Assembly (NCBI RefSeq): GCF_014635665.1
Contig: NZ_BMDG01000002.1
Span: 1-64,000, forward strand
From: Isoptericola cucumis
Lineage (GTDB): Bacteria; Actinomycetota; Actinomycetes; Actinomycetales; Cellulomonadaceae
Length of the DNA: 64,000 nt
Reading direction: 5' to 3'
The notes under the pieces are model-generated. The model was given only the letters and a program-made list of their open reading frames with translations, searched no databases and was not told the origin of the DNA. This document shows, one piece after another, positions 52,411 to 61,000 of the stretch (its first letter is position 1; the number at the start of each line of letters is the position of its first letter). The position numbers and the translations under genes were made by a program.

Positions 52411-54288
52411 ATGGCTCGAGCAGTCGGTATCGACCTCGGAACCACCAACTCGGTGGTCACCGTCCTGGAGGGCGGGGAGCCCACCGTCATCGCGAACGCG
52501 GAGGGCTCGCGCACCACGCCGTCCGTCGTCGCGTTCAGCAAGACCGGCGAGGTGCTCGTCGGTGAGGTGGCCAAGCGCCAGGCCGTCACCAACGTCGACC
52601 GCACCATCAGCTCCGTCAAGCGCCACATGGGCACGGACTGGTCGGTCGAGATCGACGACAAGAAGTACACCGCGCAGGAGATCTCGGCGCGCATCCTGGG
52701 CAAGCTGAAGCGCGACGCCGAGGAGTACCTGGGCGAGCCCGTCACCGACGCGGTCATCACCGTCCCGGCGTACTTCAACGACGCCGAGCGCCAGGCGACC
52801 AAGGATGCCGGCCAGATCGCCGGTCTGAAGGTCTCCCGCATCGTCAACGAGCCCACCGCGGCGGCCCTGGCCTACGGCCTGGAGAAGGGCAAGGAGGACG
52901 AGCTGATCCTCGTCTTCGACCTCGGTGGCGGCACGTTCGACGTCTCCCTGCTCGAGGTGGGCAAGGACGAGGACGACTTCTCCACGATCCAGGTGCGCGC
53001 GACGTCCGGCGACAACCGCCTCGGCGGTGACGACTGGGACCAGCGCATCGTCGAGCACCTCATCAAGCAGGTGAAGAACAACGAGGGCGTCGACCTGTCC
53101 AAGGACAAGATCGCGCTGCAGCGTCTGCGCGAGGCCGCGGAGCAGGCCAAGAAGGAGCTCTCGTCCGCGACGAGCACCAACGTCTCGATGCAGTACCTGT
53201 CGATGAGCGAGAACGGCCCCATCCACCTGGACGAGAAGCTCACGCGGGCGCAGTTCCAGCAGATGACGCAGGACCTCATCGACCGCACCAAGGAGCCCTT
53301 CCACGCCGTCATCCGTGACGCCGGCATCTCCGTGTCGGACATCGACCACGTCGTGCTCGTGGGTGGTTCCACCCGCATGCCGGCCGTGACCGAGGTCGTC
53401 AAGGAGCTCACCGGTGGCAAGGAGCCCAACAAGGGCGTCAACCCGGACGAGGTCGTCGCCGTCGGCGCGGCCCTGCAGGCCGGTGTCATCGGCGGTGAGC
53501 GCAAGGACATCCTGCTCATCGACGTCACCCCGCTGTCCCTCGGCATCGAGACCAAGGGCGGCGTGATGACCAAGCTCATCGAGCGCAACACGGCCATCCC
53601 GACCAAGCGCAGCGAGATCTTCTCCACGGCGGAGGACAACCAGCCGTCCGTGGCGATCCAGGTCTTCCAGGGCGAGCGCGAGTTCACCCGCGACAACAAG
53701 CCGCTGGGCACGTTCGAGCTCACCGGTATCGCCCCGGCGCCGCGCGGCATGCCGCAGATCGAGGTCACGTTCGACATCGACGCGAACGGCATCGTGCACG
53801 TGTCCGCCAAGGACCGTGGCACGGGCACCGAGCAGTCGATGAAGATCACCGGCGGCTCCGCCCTTCCCAAGGAGGACATCGACCGCATGGTCAAGGACGC
53901 CGAGGAGCACGCGGCCGAGGACAAGCAGCGCCGTGAGGAGGCCGAGACCCGCAACCAGGCGGAGGCCTTCGCCTACTCGATGGAGAAGCAGATCGCGGAC
54001 AACCGCGACAAGCTCCCCGCCGAGGTCGTGACCGAGGTCGAGGCCGACATCGCCGGCGTCAAGACCGCCCTGGAGGGCGAGGACGCCGACGCCGTGAAGA
54101 CCGCGTACGAGAAGCTCGGCGCGTCCTCGCAGAAGATCGGCGAGGCGCTGTACGCGTCCGAGCAGGCGGGTGCCGGCGCCGCCGGCGAGGCCCCGCAGGG
54201 CGACGCCGGTGCTGCGGGCGGCTCCTCGTCCGCCGACGAGGACGTCGTCGACGCCGAGATCGTCGACGACGAGGACGAGCGCAAGTGA
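52411..54288 (+). CDS. dnaK: molecular chaperone DnaK (Hsp70)
   Basis: The 625-residue Hsp70 contains the three family signatures: [15 protein letters not shown] at the N-terminus, [16 protein letters not shown] near residue 170 and [17 protein letters not shown] near 312. A substrate-binding domain and a helical lid follow, ending in an acidic [12 protein letters not shown] tail. It refolds proteins in an ATP cycle driven by GrpE and DnaJ. ATG 52411 has ACGGAGG upstream. Transcription is controlled by the two HAIR sites; the stop overlaps grpE by 4 bases. Confidence 0.98.
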   Translation: MARAVGIDLGTTNSVVTVLEGGEPTVIANAEGSRTTPSVVAFSKTGEVLVGEVAKRQAVTNVDRTISSVKRHMGTDWSVEIDDKKYTAQEISARILGKLKRDAEEYLGEPVTDAVITVPAYFNDAERQATKDAGQIAGLKVSRIVNEPTAAALAYGLEKGKEDELILVFDLGGGTFDVSLLEVGKDEDDFSTIQVRATSGDNRLGGDDWDQRIVEHLIKQVKNNEGVDLSKDKIALQRLREAAEQAKKELSSATSTNVSMQYLSMSENGPIHLDEKLTRAQFQQMTQDLIDRTKEPFHAVIRDAGISVSDIDHVVLVGGSTRMPAVTEVVKELTGGKEPNKGVNPDEVVAVGAALQAGVIGGERKDILLIDVTPLSLGIETKGGVMTKLIERNTAIPTKRSEIFSTAEDNQPSVAIQVFQGEREFTRDNKPLGTFELTGIAPAPRGMPQIEVTFDIDANGIVHVSAKDRGTGTEQSMKITGGSALPKEDIDRMVKDAEEHAAEDKQRREEAETRNQAEAFAYSMEKQIADNRDKLPAEVVTEVEADIAGVKTALEGEDADAVKTAYEKLGASSQKIGEALYASEQAGAGAAGEAPQGDAGAAGGSSSADEDVVDAEIVDDEDERK

Positions 54289-54911
54289 CGGGCCAGGACC
54301 CGCAGGCCCCCGAGCCCGACGAGGGCTCGGGGGGCGCCCCGTTCGAGTTCCGGGACAAGCGCAAGGTCGACCCGGCGACGGGCGAGGCTCGCCCGGCCGA
54401 GGACGCGCAGGACGCCGCCGCCGGCGGTGACCCGCTGGACGCGCTCGACTTCGAGCCGACCGGTGAGGCCGCCGAGAGCGCGGAGGTCCTCGCGGCCAAG
54501 GCCGAGGCGGCCCAGCACCTGGACGCCCTGCAGCGGGAGCGTGCGTCGTTCACGAACTACCGCAACCGGTCGCTGCGTGACCAGGAGGTCGCGCGGACCC
54601 AGGGCATGCAGGACGTCCTCGTCGGCCTGCTGCCGGTGCTCGACGACGTCGAGCGCGCCAAGCAGCACGGCGAGCTGGGCGGCCCGATGGCGGCCATCGC
54701 GGAGAAGCTCGACGCGACGCTCGCCAAGTTCGGCATCGAGCGGTTCGGCCAGGTCGGGGAGGAGTTCGACCCGACCGTGCACGACGCGCTCATGCACTCC
54801 ACGGAGGCGGACGCCACGGCCACGACGGTGAACCTCGTCGTCGAGCCCGGCTACCGCATCGGTGAGAAGGTGGTCCGCGCCGCCCGGGTGGGCGTCGTCG
54901 GCCCCGAGTAG
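54285..54911 (+). CDS. grpE: nucleotide exchange factor GrpE
   Basis: The 208-residue protein has a disordered acidic N-terminus, a long coiled coil ([32 protein letters not shown]) and the beta domain with the GrpE signature ([51 protein letters not shown]). It releases ADP from DnaK. GTG 54285 overlaps the dnaK stop (GTGA). Confidence 0.97.
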   Translation: MTGQDPQAPEPDEGSGGAPFEFRDKRKVDPATGEARPAEDAQDAAAGGDPLDALDFEPTGEAAESAEVLAAKAEAAQHLDALQRERASFTNYRNRSLRDQEVARTQGMQDVLVGLLPVLDDVERAKQHGELGGPMAAIAEKLDATLAKFGIERFGQVGEEFDPTVHDALMHSTEADATATTVNLVVEPGYRIGEKVVRAARVGVVGPE

Positions 54912-54927
54912 CACCCGCTCCACCCGC

Positions 54928-54991
54928 CCTCGAGAACGGGATCCCTCGCGTCATCGGCATCGTTGCCGCGGGGGATCCCGTTCTCGAAGGG
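54928..54991 (+). repeat. large inverted repeat / mRNA hairpin between grpE and dnaJ
   Basis: The left arm (54928-54951, beginning CCCTCGAGAACGGGATCCC) and the right arm (54968-54991) are complementary over about 24 positions, with one bulged base and one G-U pair; the loop is about 16 bases. It is followed by 68 bases of untranslated leader before dnaJ. It could attenuate, terminate or protect the operon mRNA at the grpE/dnaJ boundary. Confidence 0.8.
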
Positions 54992-55058
54992 CAGGTGCAG
55001 GGCGGCCTGACGACGACGAGGATGATGAGATCACGAGCATGACCAGGAAGGGGGCGTC

Positions 55059-56063
55059 GTGACCGGTCAGGACTGGATCGAGAAGGACTTCTACGCCGCG
55101 CTCGGTGTCCCCAAGGACGCGGACGACGCGGCCGTCAAGAAGGCCTACCGCAAGCTCGCCCGCAAGTACCACCCGGACCAGAACCCGGGCGACGCGGCGG
55201 CCGAGGCGAAGTTCAAGGAGATCGGCGAGGCCTACGCGGTGCTCTCCGACCCCGAGCAGCGCCAGCAGTACGACGCCGTGCGGACGATGGCCGGCGGGGG
55301 CGCGCGGTTCGCCGCGGGCCCCGGTGGCGGCGGCAACGGCTTCGAGGACGTGTTCGGCTCGATGTTCGGCGGCGGCGCCGGCCCCAACGTGCGCTACAGC
55401 CAGGCGGGCTACGGCGGTGCGGGCGGCGGCTTCGAGGACATCCTCAGCCAGATGCTCGGCGGCCAGGGCGGGGCGCGCACCGGCCGCCCCGCGGGCTTCG
55501 GCGCACCGCCCCAGCAGCGCGGTGCCGACGTCGCGGCGCGCGCCTCGCTGCCGTTCCGGACGGCGGTCGAGGGCTCGACGGTCGACCTCACGGTCGACGG
55601 TCGCAAGCTCACCGTGCGCATCCCCGCGGGCGTGAACGACGGCCAGAAGATCAAGATCCCCGGCCGCGGGCGCCCGGGGGTCGGCGGCGGCCCGGCCGGC
55701 GACCTCGTCGTGACGGTCCACGTCGAGCCGCACCCCGTGTACACGCTCGACGGCGCCGACCTGCGGATGACCGTGCCGGTGACGTTCGGCGAGGCGGCGC
55801 TGGGCACCACGATCGAGGTGCCCACGATCGACGGCAAGCACGTGCGGGTCAAGGTGCCGTCGGGCACGCCGTCCGGGCGGGTGCTGCGGGTCAAGGGCCG
55901 GGGCATCGCGACCAAGAAGGGCGCCGGCGACCTGCTCGTCACCGTGCAGGTGGTCGTGCCGCAGAAGCTGACCAAGCAGGCGAAGGAAGCGCTCGAGGCG
56001 TTCACGGCCGCGAGCGACCACGACGACGTGCGCGCCGACCTCGCGCGCCGCGCCGCGCAGTAG
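55059..56063 (+). CDS. dnaJ: DnaJ-type co-chaperone without zinc finger
   Basis: The 334-residue protein has a J domain ([36 protein letters not shown] with the HPD motif) and a Gly/Phe-rich region with repeated FGGG-like pieces (residues 75-165). It ends in the two C-terminal substrate-binding beta domains ([38 protein letters not shown]). The four CxxCxGxG zinc repeats of classical DnaJ are entirely absent, so it is a class B (CbpA-like) co-chaperone although it occupies the dnaK operon. GTG 55059. It stimulates DnaK ATPase and delivers substrates. Confidence 0.95.
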   Translation: MTGQDWIEKDFYAALGVPKDADDAAVKKAYRKLARKYHPDQNPGDAAAEAKFKEIGEAYAVLSDPEQRQQYDAVRTMAGGGARFAAGPGGGGNGFEDVFGSMFGGGAGPNVRYSQAGYGGAGGGFEDILSQMLGGQGGARTGRPAGFGAPPQQRGADVAARASLPFRTAVEGSTVDLTVDGRKLTVRIPAGVNDGQKIKIPGRGRPGVGGGPAGDLVVTVHVEPHPVYTLDGADLRMTVPVTFGEAALGTTIEVPTIDGKHVRVKVPSGTPSGRVLRVKGRGIATKKGAGDLLVTVQVVVPQKLTKQAKEALEAFTAASDHDDVRADLARRAAQ

Positions 56064-56089
56064 CCGGGACGCGGCAGGGAAGGAGGGGC

Positions 56090-56545
56090 ATGACCCACGA
56101 CGACGCACCGGTGCTGACGGTCTCGCAGGCCGCCCAGCTCGCGGGCATGCACCCTCAGACCCTGCGCCAGTACGACCGGCTCGGGCTGGTCACGCCCCGG
56201 CGGACCGTCGGGCGCGGGCGTCGGTACTCGCGGCGCGACGTCGCCCGGCTGCTCGAGGTGCAGCGGCTCGCCCAGGGCGAGGGCATCAACCTCGCCGGCA
56301 TCAAGCGGATCCTCGACCTCGAGCAGCACGTCACGACGCTGGAGCACCGGCTCGCGGAGCTCATTGCCGTCCTCACCGAGCGTGAGCAGGCGGACGAGCG
56401 CGTCTTCGCCGCCGCCACCACGGGTGACGTGGTGGCCGTCCCGCGCGGGCGCCGGGTGCGCCGCACGGAGGTGCTGGTCGACGTCGAGAGGCAGCACTCC
56501 AGCGGCGCGCTCGTGCTGTGGCGCCCGTCGCCCCGCCGCGACTGA
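56090..56545 (+). CDS. hspR: heat-shock repressor HspR (MerR family)
   Basis: The 151-residue protein has a MerR-type winged helix (LTVSQAAQLAGMHPQTLRQYDRLGLVTPRRTVGRGRRYSRRDVARLLEVQRLAQ) and a dimerisation coiled coil. It binds HAIR sequences, two of which precede dnaK, and represses the operon; DnaK acts as corepressor in Streptomyces. ATG 56090 has GGAAGGAGGGG upstream. It is the last gene of the operon. Confidence 0.95.
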   Translation: MTHDDAPVLTVSQAAQLAGMHPQTLRQYDRLGLVTPRRTVGRGRRYSRRDVARLLEVQRLAQGEGINLAGIKRILDLEQHVTTLEHRLAELIAVLTEREQADERVFAAATTGDVVAVPRGRRVRRTEVLVDVERQHSSGALVLWRPSPRRD

Positions 56546-56585
56546 CGTATTTCCGCAACGTCATTCTTCCCGATATCGCGCACTA

Positions 56586-56604
56586 TTCGGTAAGGCTTGC
56601 CTGA
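56586..56604 (+). promoter_or_regulatory. IdeR/DtxR-like iron box upstream of the DUF1540 gene
   Basis: TTCGGTAAGGCTTGCCTGA matches 14 of 19 positions of the DtxR/IdeR consensus TTAGGTTAGGCTAACCTAA, including both GG and CCT cores in the right phase. It lies about 105 bases before the DUF1540 start codon in the intergenic region 56546-56710. Confidence 0.5.
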
Positions 56605-56710
56605 GCGAATTCGATGTCGATCTCGGTGCGCATTCCCTAGGCATGTCGCGGTGCGAGGAATACTCTCGAGAAGGAGCGCCGACGGGGGCGCCCGACGAGG
56701 GGAGAGCGCG

Positions 56711-57019
56711 ATGAGCACCCTGATGGAGATGCCCGAGGTCGCCGAGTGCTCGGTCGACGGCTGCGGCTACAACCACGACCACGGCTGCCACGCCGGCGCC
56801 GTCACGATCGCGGGGCACACGGGCGACGCGGCGTGCGCCACGTTCATCCCGCTCAGCGCCAAGGGCGGCCTGGAGAAGGTCGTCGCGCACGTCGGCGCCT
56901 GCCAGCGCGGCGAGTGCGTCCACAACGAGCACCTCGAGTGCGCGGCCGCCGCCATCCGCGTCGGGCCCGGCCCCGACGACGCGGGCCACGCCGACTGCCT
57001 CACCTTCGCCCCTCGCTGA
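56711..57019 (+). CDS. DUF1540 protein with two cysteine-rich repeats
   Basis: The 102-residue protein has two DUF1540 units, each with four Cys and one or two His: ECSVDGCGYNHDHGCHAGAV...ACATF and ACQRGECVHNEHLECAAAAI...DCLTF. Such units probably bind a metal ion. ATG 56711 is preceded by GGGGAGAGCG. The IdeR/DtxR-like site upstream suggests iron control. The family has no settled function; a metal-binding, stress-related role is likely. Confidence 0.88.
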   Translation: MSTLMEMPEVAECSVDGCGYNHDHGCHAGAVTIAGHTGDAACATFIPLSAKGGLEKVVAHVGACQRGECVHNEHLECAAAAIRVGPGPDDAGHADCLTFAPR

Positions 57020-57070
57020 GCCTCGCCCGCGCTGAGCCTCCGCAGATCCGCAGGGCTCGACCGCCGGACG

Positions 57071-57841
57071 TCAGCGTGCGAGGTTGCGCAGCAGCTCCGC
57101 CGCCGCCGCATGGGTGGCGGGCAGGCGCTCGACCCACACCCGGGTCGGGCGCCGCAGCGTGTCCCCGAGCCCGAGCACCTCGGCGTTGCGCTCCACGACC
57201 CGCCGCGTGGCGAGCGCGACGTCCGCCGTCGTCTCCCGGCGCTCGCTCAGCACGGCGAAGACGCCGTCCGACAGCGCCGCCATCGGGTGCCCCTCGCCGA
57301 ACACGTGCTCCAGCGCCTGCCCGACCGCGGCGGAACGCCCCGCCCGCTGCCAGGGGTCGAGGCCGTCGACCGCGACGTCGACCACCAGGAGGCAGTGCGT
57401 GCCGGCCACGTCGTCCTGCCGCGTCAGGGCCGTGCCGTAGGTCTCGCGCAGCCGCTCGGTCAGGTACTCGCCCGTCGGCAGCCCCGTGCCCGGGTCACGG
57501 ACCCCGGCGAGCACCATCGTGCGCTCCCGCCCGTGCACCCAGCCGACGGCTCCGGCGCGCAGCGCCTTGAGGTCGGACTCGAGCCCCGCCACCCGGAAGG
57601 CGCAGGCGAGGTCGTCGAGCGTCTCCTCGAGGCCGATGCCCGCCGAGCCGCGGGCCATGCCGAGGCGGCCCGCCGCCGCCGTGGGGGAGCGTTCGTCCTC
57701 GATGGCCTCGGCCAGGGCGTCGATCGCCGGGTGGTACCAGTCGCCCGGCCGCAGCCATACCTCGGCCAGGCTGGTGGCGCGCCACCGGGCACGGACGTTG
57801 GTCGCGTGCTCCGACGCGTGGTCGCTCGGCGTCGGGCTCAT
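57071..57841 (-). CDS. degenerate GGDEF-domain protein
   Basis: The 256-residue protein has a C-terminal domain starting with GVRDPGTGLPTGEYLTERL, matching the DPLTGLPNR start of GGDEF domains, followed by LLVVDVAVDGLD. The active-site GGDEF loop is replaced by LSDGVFAVL, so it should lack diguanylate cyclase activity and could be a sensor or c-di-GMP/GTP-binding relic. The N-terminal part (WRATSLAEVWLRPGDWYHPAIDALAEAI) is helical. ATG 57841 is chosen; ATGs at 57868 and 57871 are in frame. It is divergent from the sigma-factor fusion gene, with 202 bases between. Confidence 0.7.
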   Translation of the reverse strand: MSPTPSDHASEHATNVRARWRATSLAEVWLRPGDWYHPAIDALAEAIEDERSPTAAAGRLGMARGSAGIGLEETLDDLACAFRVAGLESDLKALRAGAVGWVHGRERTMVLAGVRDPGTGLPTGEYLTERLRETYGTALTRQDDVAGTHCLLVVDVAVDGLDPWQRAGRSAAVGQALEHVFGEGHPMAALSDGVFAVLSERRETTADVALATRRVVERNAEVLGLGDTLRRPTRVWVERLPATHAAAAELLRNLAR

Positions 57842-58043
57842 ACCGGTGAGAGCCTCATGGGGGCCCATCATGACGCAGAACCCGCAGCATTTCTCGGGTG
57901 AGATCTGAGGATCGTCCGATTGGCGGCGGGATCCTAGGGGATTCCCGCAGGAATTCACCCCCACGACACCCCGGTGTGCCAGTACAGTATCGACGTCTGC
58001 GCGTCTCGCCACGCCGCAGGTGGTGAAGGCAGGAGTGGTGGAC

Positions 58044-61000
58044 GTGACGGACGTCTATGCACGACCGGGGGACTCGGCCCGCAGCGACGCGGAGCTGATC
58101 CTCGAGGTGCGAGGTGGCGACCTCGACGCCTACGGCGCGCTGTTCGAGCGCCACGCCGCTGCCGCGCGCTCCGTCGCCCGCCAGTACGCCCGCTCGGCCG
58201 CCGACGCCGACGACCTCGTGTCCGAGGCCTTCCACCGCGTGCTCGACGTCCTGCAGCACGGCGGCGGGCCCGACGCGACCTTCCGCGCCTACCTGCTCAC
58301 CGTGGTCCGCCGCCTCGCTGCCGACCTCGCGAAGGGCCTGCAGCGCACCCGCCCCACCGACGACGAGCACACGCTGGACTCGGGCCTCGACTCCGTGGCC
58401 TCCACCGAGCTGCCCGCCCTGGCGAGCTTCGAGCGGTCGGTGGTGCGCCAGGCGTACGAGGCGCTGCCCGAGCGCTGGCAGGCCGTGCTCTGGTATACGG
58501 AGGTCGAGGGCCGCGCGCCGGCGGAGGTCGCGCCGATCCTCGGTCTCACGCCGAACGGCGTCTCCGCGCTGGCCTACCGCGCCCGCGAGGGCCTGCGGGT
58601 CGGCTACCTGCAGGAGCACCTGACCTCCGCCCCGTCCGAGGGCTGCCGCGCCGTGAACCCGATGCTCGGCAGCTACGTGCGGGGCGGCCTCGCGCGGCGC
58701 GAGGTCGCGAAGGTCGACGCGCACGTCGCCGACTGCCCGGAGTGCCGCGCCCTCGTGCTGGAGCTGTCGGACGTCGCCCACGGCATGCGCGCCGTGGTGG
58801 CGCCGCTGATCGTGGGCATGGCCGGGATGGCCGTCGTCGGTGCCCTGCCGATCGGTGGCGCCCTGGTCGGCGGGCTGACATGGGCGGGCGTGACGGCCGT
58901 GGGGACCGGGGCCGCGGGCGCGGGCGTCGTCGCCGGGACGAGCGGGAGCGTCGCGGGAGCCGGGGTCGGCGCCGGTACGGCCGGGGCCGTCAGCACCGGC
59001 GTCGTGACCGGCGGGTTCGCCGGGACCAGCACCCTCGGCACCGGCGTGATCGGCGCCGGCGGCACGGGCGTCGCCGCCACGGGCGGCGCGGCCGCCGGTG
59101 GGACCGCCGCTGCGTCGGGTGCCGGCGTGGCGGCCGCCGCCGGCGCCACCGTGGCCTCCGCGGGATCGGCCGCCGCCGGGACGGCGGGTGCGGCCGTCGC
59201 GGTGACCACCGGTGCGGCCGCCATGGGCGGGGCGACCGTGGCCGCGACGGCGGGCGCCATCGCCGTCGCGACGGTCGGCGTCGTCACCGTCCTCACCGCG
59301 ATGAACCCGCCCGAGAGCACGCCGACGGCCTCCGAGCCGACGGTCGTGTCCGTGCCGGGCGCGCCGTGGCAGGTGCCGTGGGAGGACGCCGACGGCGACC
59401 CACGCCCCGCCGACGAGCCCGCGGACGACGACCCGGCCGTCCTGCCGACGTCGCCCGCGAACCTGGGTGGCGGCACGCTGTTCGCCGCGCTCGCCGACCC
59501 GGCCGTGCTCGACGTCTCCGCGGCGTCGACGGACGCCCTCCAGCCGCGCACCACGCAGCCGGTGGCGTTCACCGTGACCAACACCGGCGGCTCGGACGCC
59601 GACGGTGCCTACATCGAGGTGGCGCTGCCCGAGGGCCTGGACCTGGTGCGCCCGCCGTCCCCGGCCGGTGCCGCGGCGCCCACGGAACCGCTCGGCGCCG
59701 GTGACCTCGCCTGCACGCCCACCGACGACACCCAGCGCGTCGTCCGGTGCGAGCTCGGCTCGGTGCCGCCGGGCGAGTCGCGTACCCGGACGGTGCCCGT
59801 GCTGGCCCGCTCGGGCGGGAGCTACGCCGTCGCCGCCCACGTCTGGGCCGACGACCTCGCCCGGCAGTCCGTCGCACTGCCGCCCACGACCGTCCTCCCC
59901 TACGGCGCCGAGCTCACCGCGCAGGCCGGCCAGGTCCTCAGCGTGGCCAACCCCGGCGAGGCCTGGGTGCCGGTCACCGTCCAGAACACCGGCGACCTGC
60001 CCGCGGGCCCCGGCTGGTCCGCCCTCGTGACCGTCCCGGCGGGCCTGCACCCGGTCGGTGCCGACGGCGAGCTGGGCTGCTCGCCCGCACAGGACGGTGC
60101 CTGGTCGTGCGCGCCCGGCGCCGGTGCCGCGCCCCTCGGGGCGGGCGAGGCCCGGACCGCGCGGATCCAGGTCGTGGCGGACGGCGCGTCGCCCGCCGGC
60201 GCCGCGGACGTCGCCGTGCAGCCGGCCCTGCCGGGCTCGACCCATGTGGTCGCCGGCAGCGCCCGGCTCGACGTCGCCGAACCCTGGGCGGGCGCCACGA
60301 CCGGCGGGCAGGGCGTCCAGGCCTGGTGCGTCGCCCGCGGCGGCGTCGCCGAGGCGCGGTCCGTCGTCGGCGCCACGTACGTCAACCGGACGGCGCAGAC
60401 GGTCAGACTCCGTCTCGATGCCGCCGGCGACAGCCGGGCCGCCGACCAGGTGCTGGCCCCCGGCGCGTCGGCGACGGTCCGCGTGCCCGACGGGATGCGC
60501 GTCCCGGCCGGGACGGCGACCTGGACCCTGAGCACGACCGTCGCCGGCCAGGAGTACCGCACCACCGTGCACGCCGGTTCGCACGGCCGGGCCGAGTGCT
60601 ACGACCCGCGCTGGGACGTCACCGCCAGGGCCGAGACGGTCAACGAGGGCGGCACGCTCGCGGTCCGCACGACGGTCACCAACGACACCGCCGAGCCGAT
60701 GCAGGTGGGCGCCGCCGTCGCCGGCCGGTCGGCCGACGCGGTCCGCCTGGGGGCCGGCGAGACCACGACCCTCACCGTCCCGACCGGCGCCCGCACGCTC
60801 GACCCCGGCCAGGTGGAGCTGCGGCTCTACCGCTGGGTCGCCGACGCGGACGGCGACGCCCCCGAGCACGGCGTCGTGCCGACGAACGCACCGAAGGCGT
60901 CCTACGCCGGCGCCACCCTCGCACCCGCCACGGCGGGCGCCGCGACGCTCGCCGGGTCGTGCACCCCCGCGGACGGCTCGTCCTGGCACACCGTGTCCGT

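Noticed and set aside
57926-57948. GCGGGA/TCCCGC imperfect palindrome upstream of the sigma fusion
   Set aside because: Only six matching pairs around a poorly paired centre; not distinguishable from chance in this GC content.
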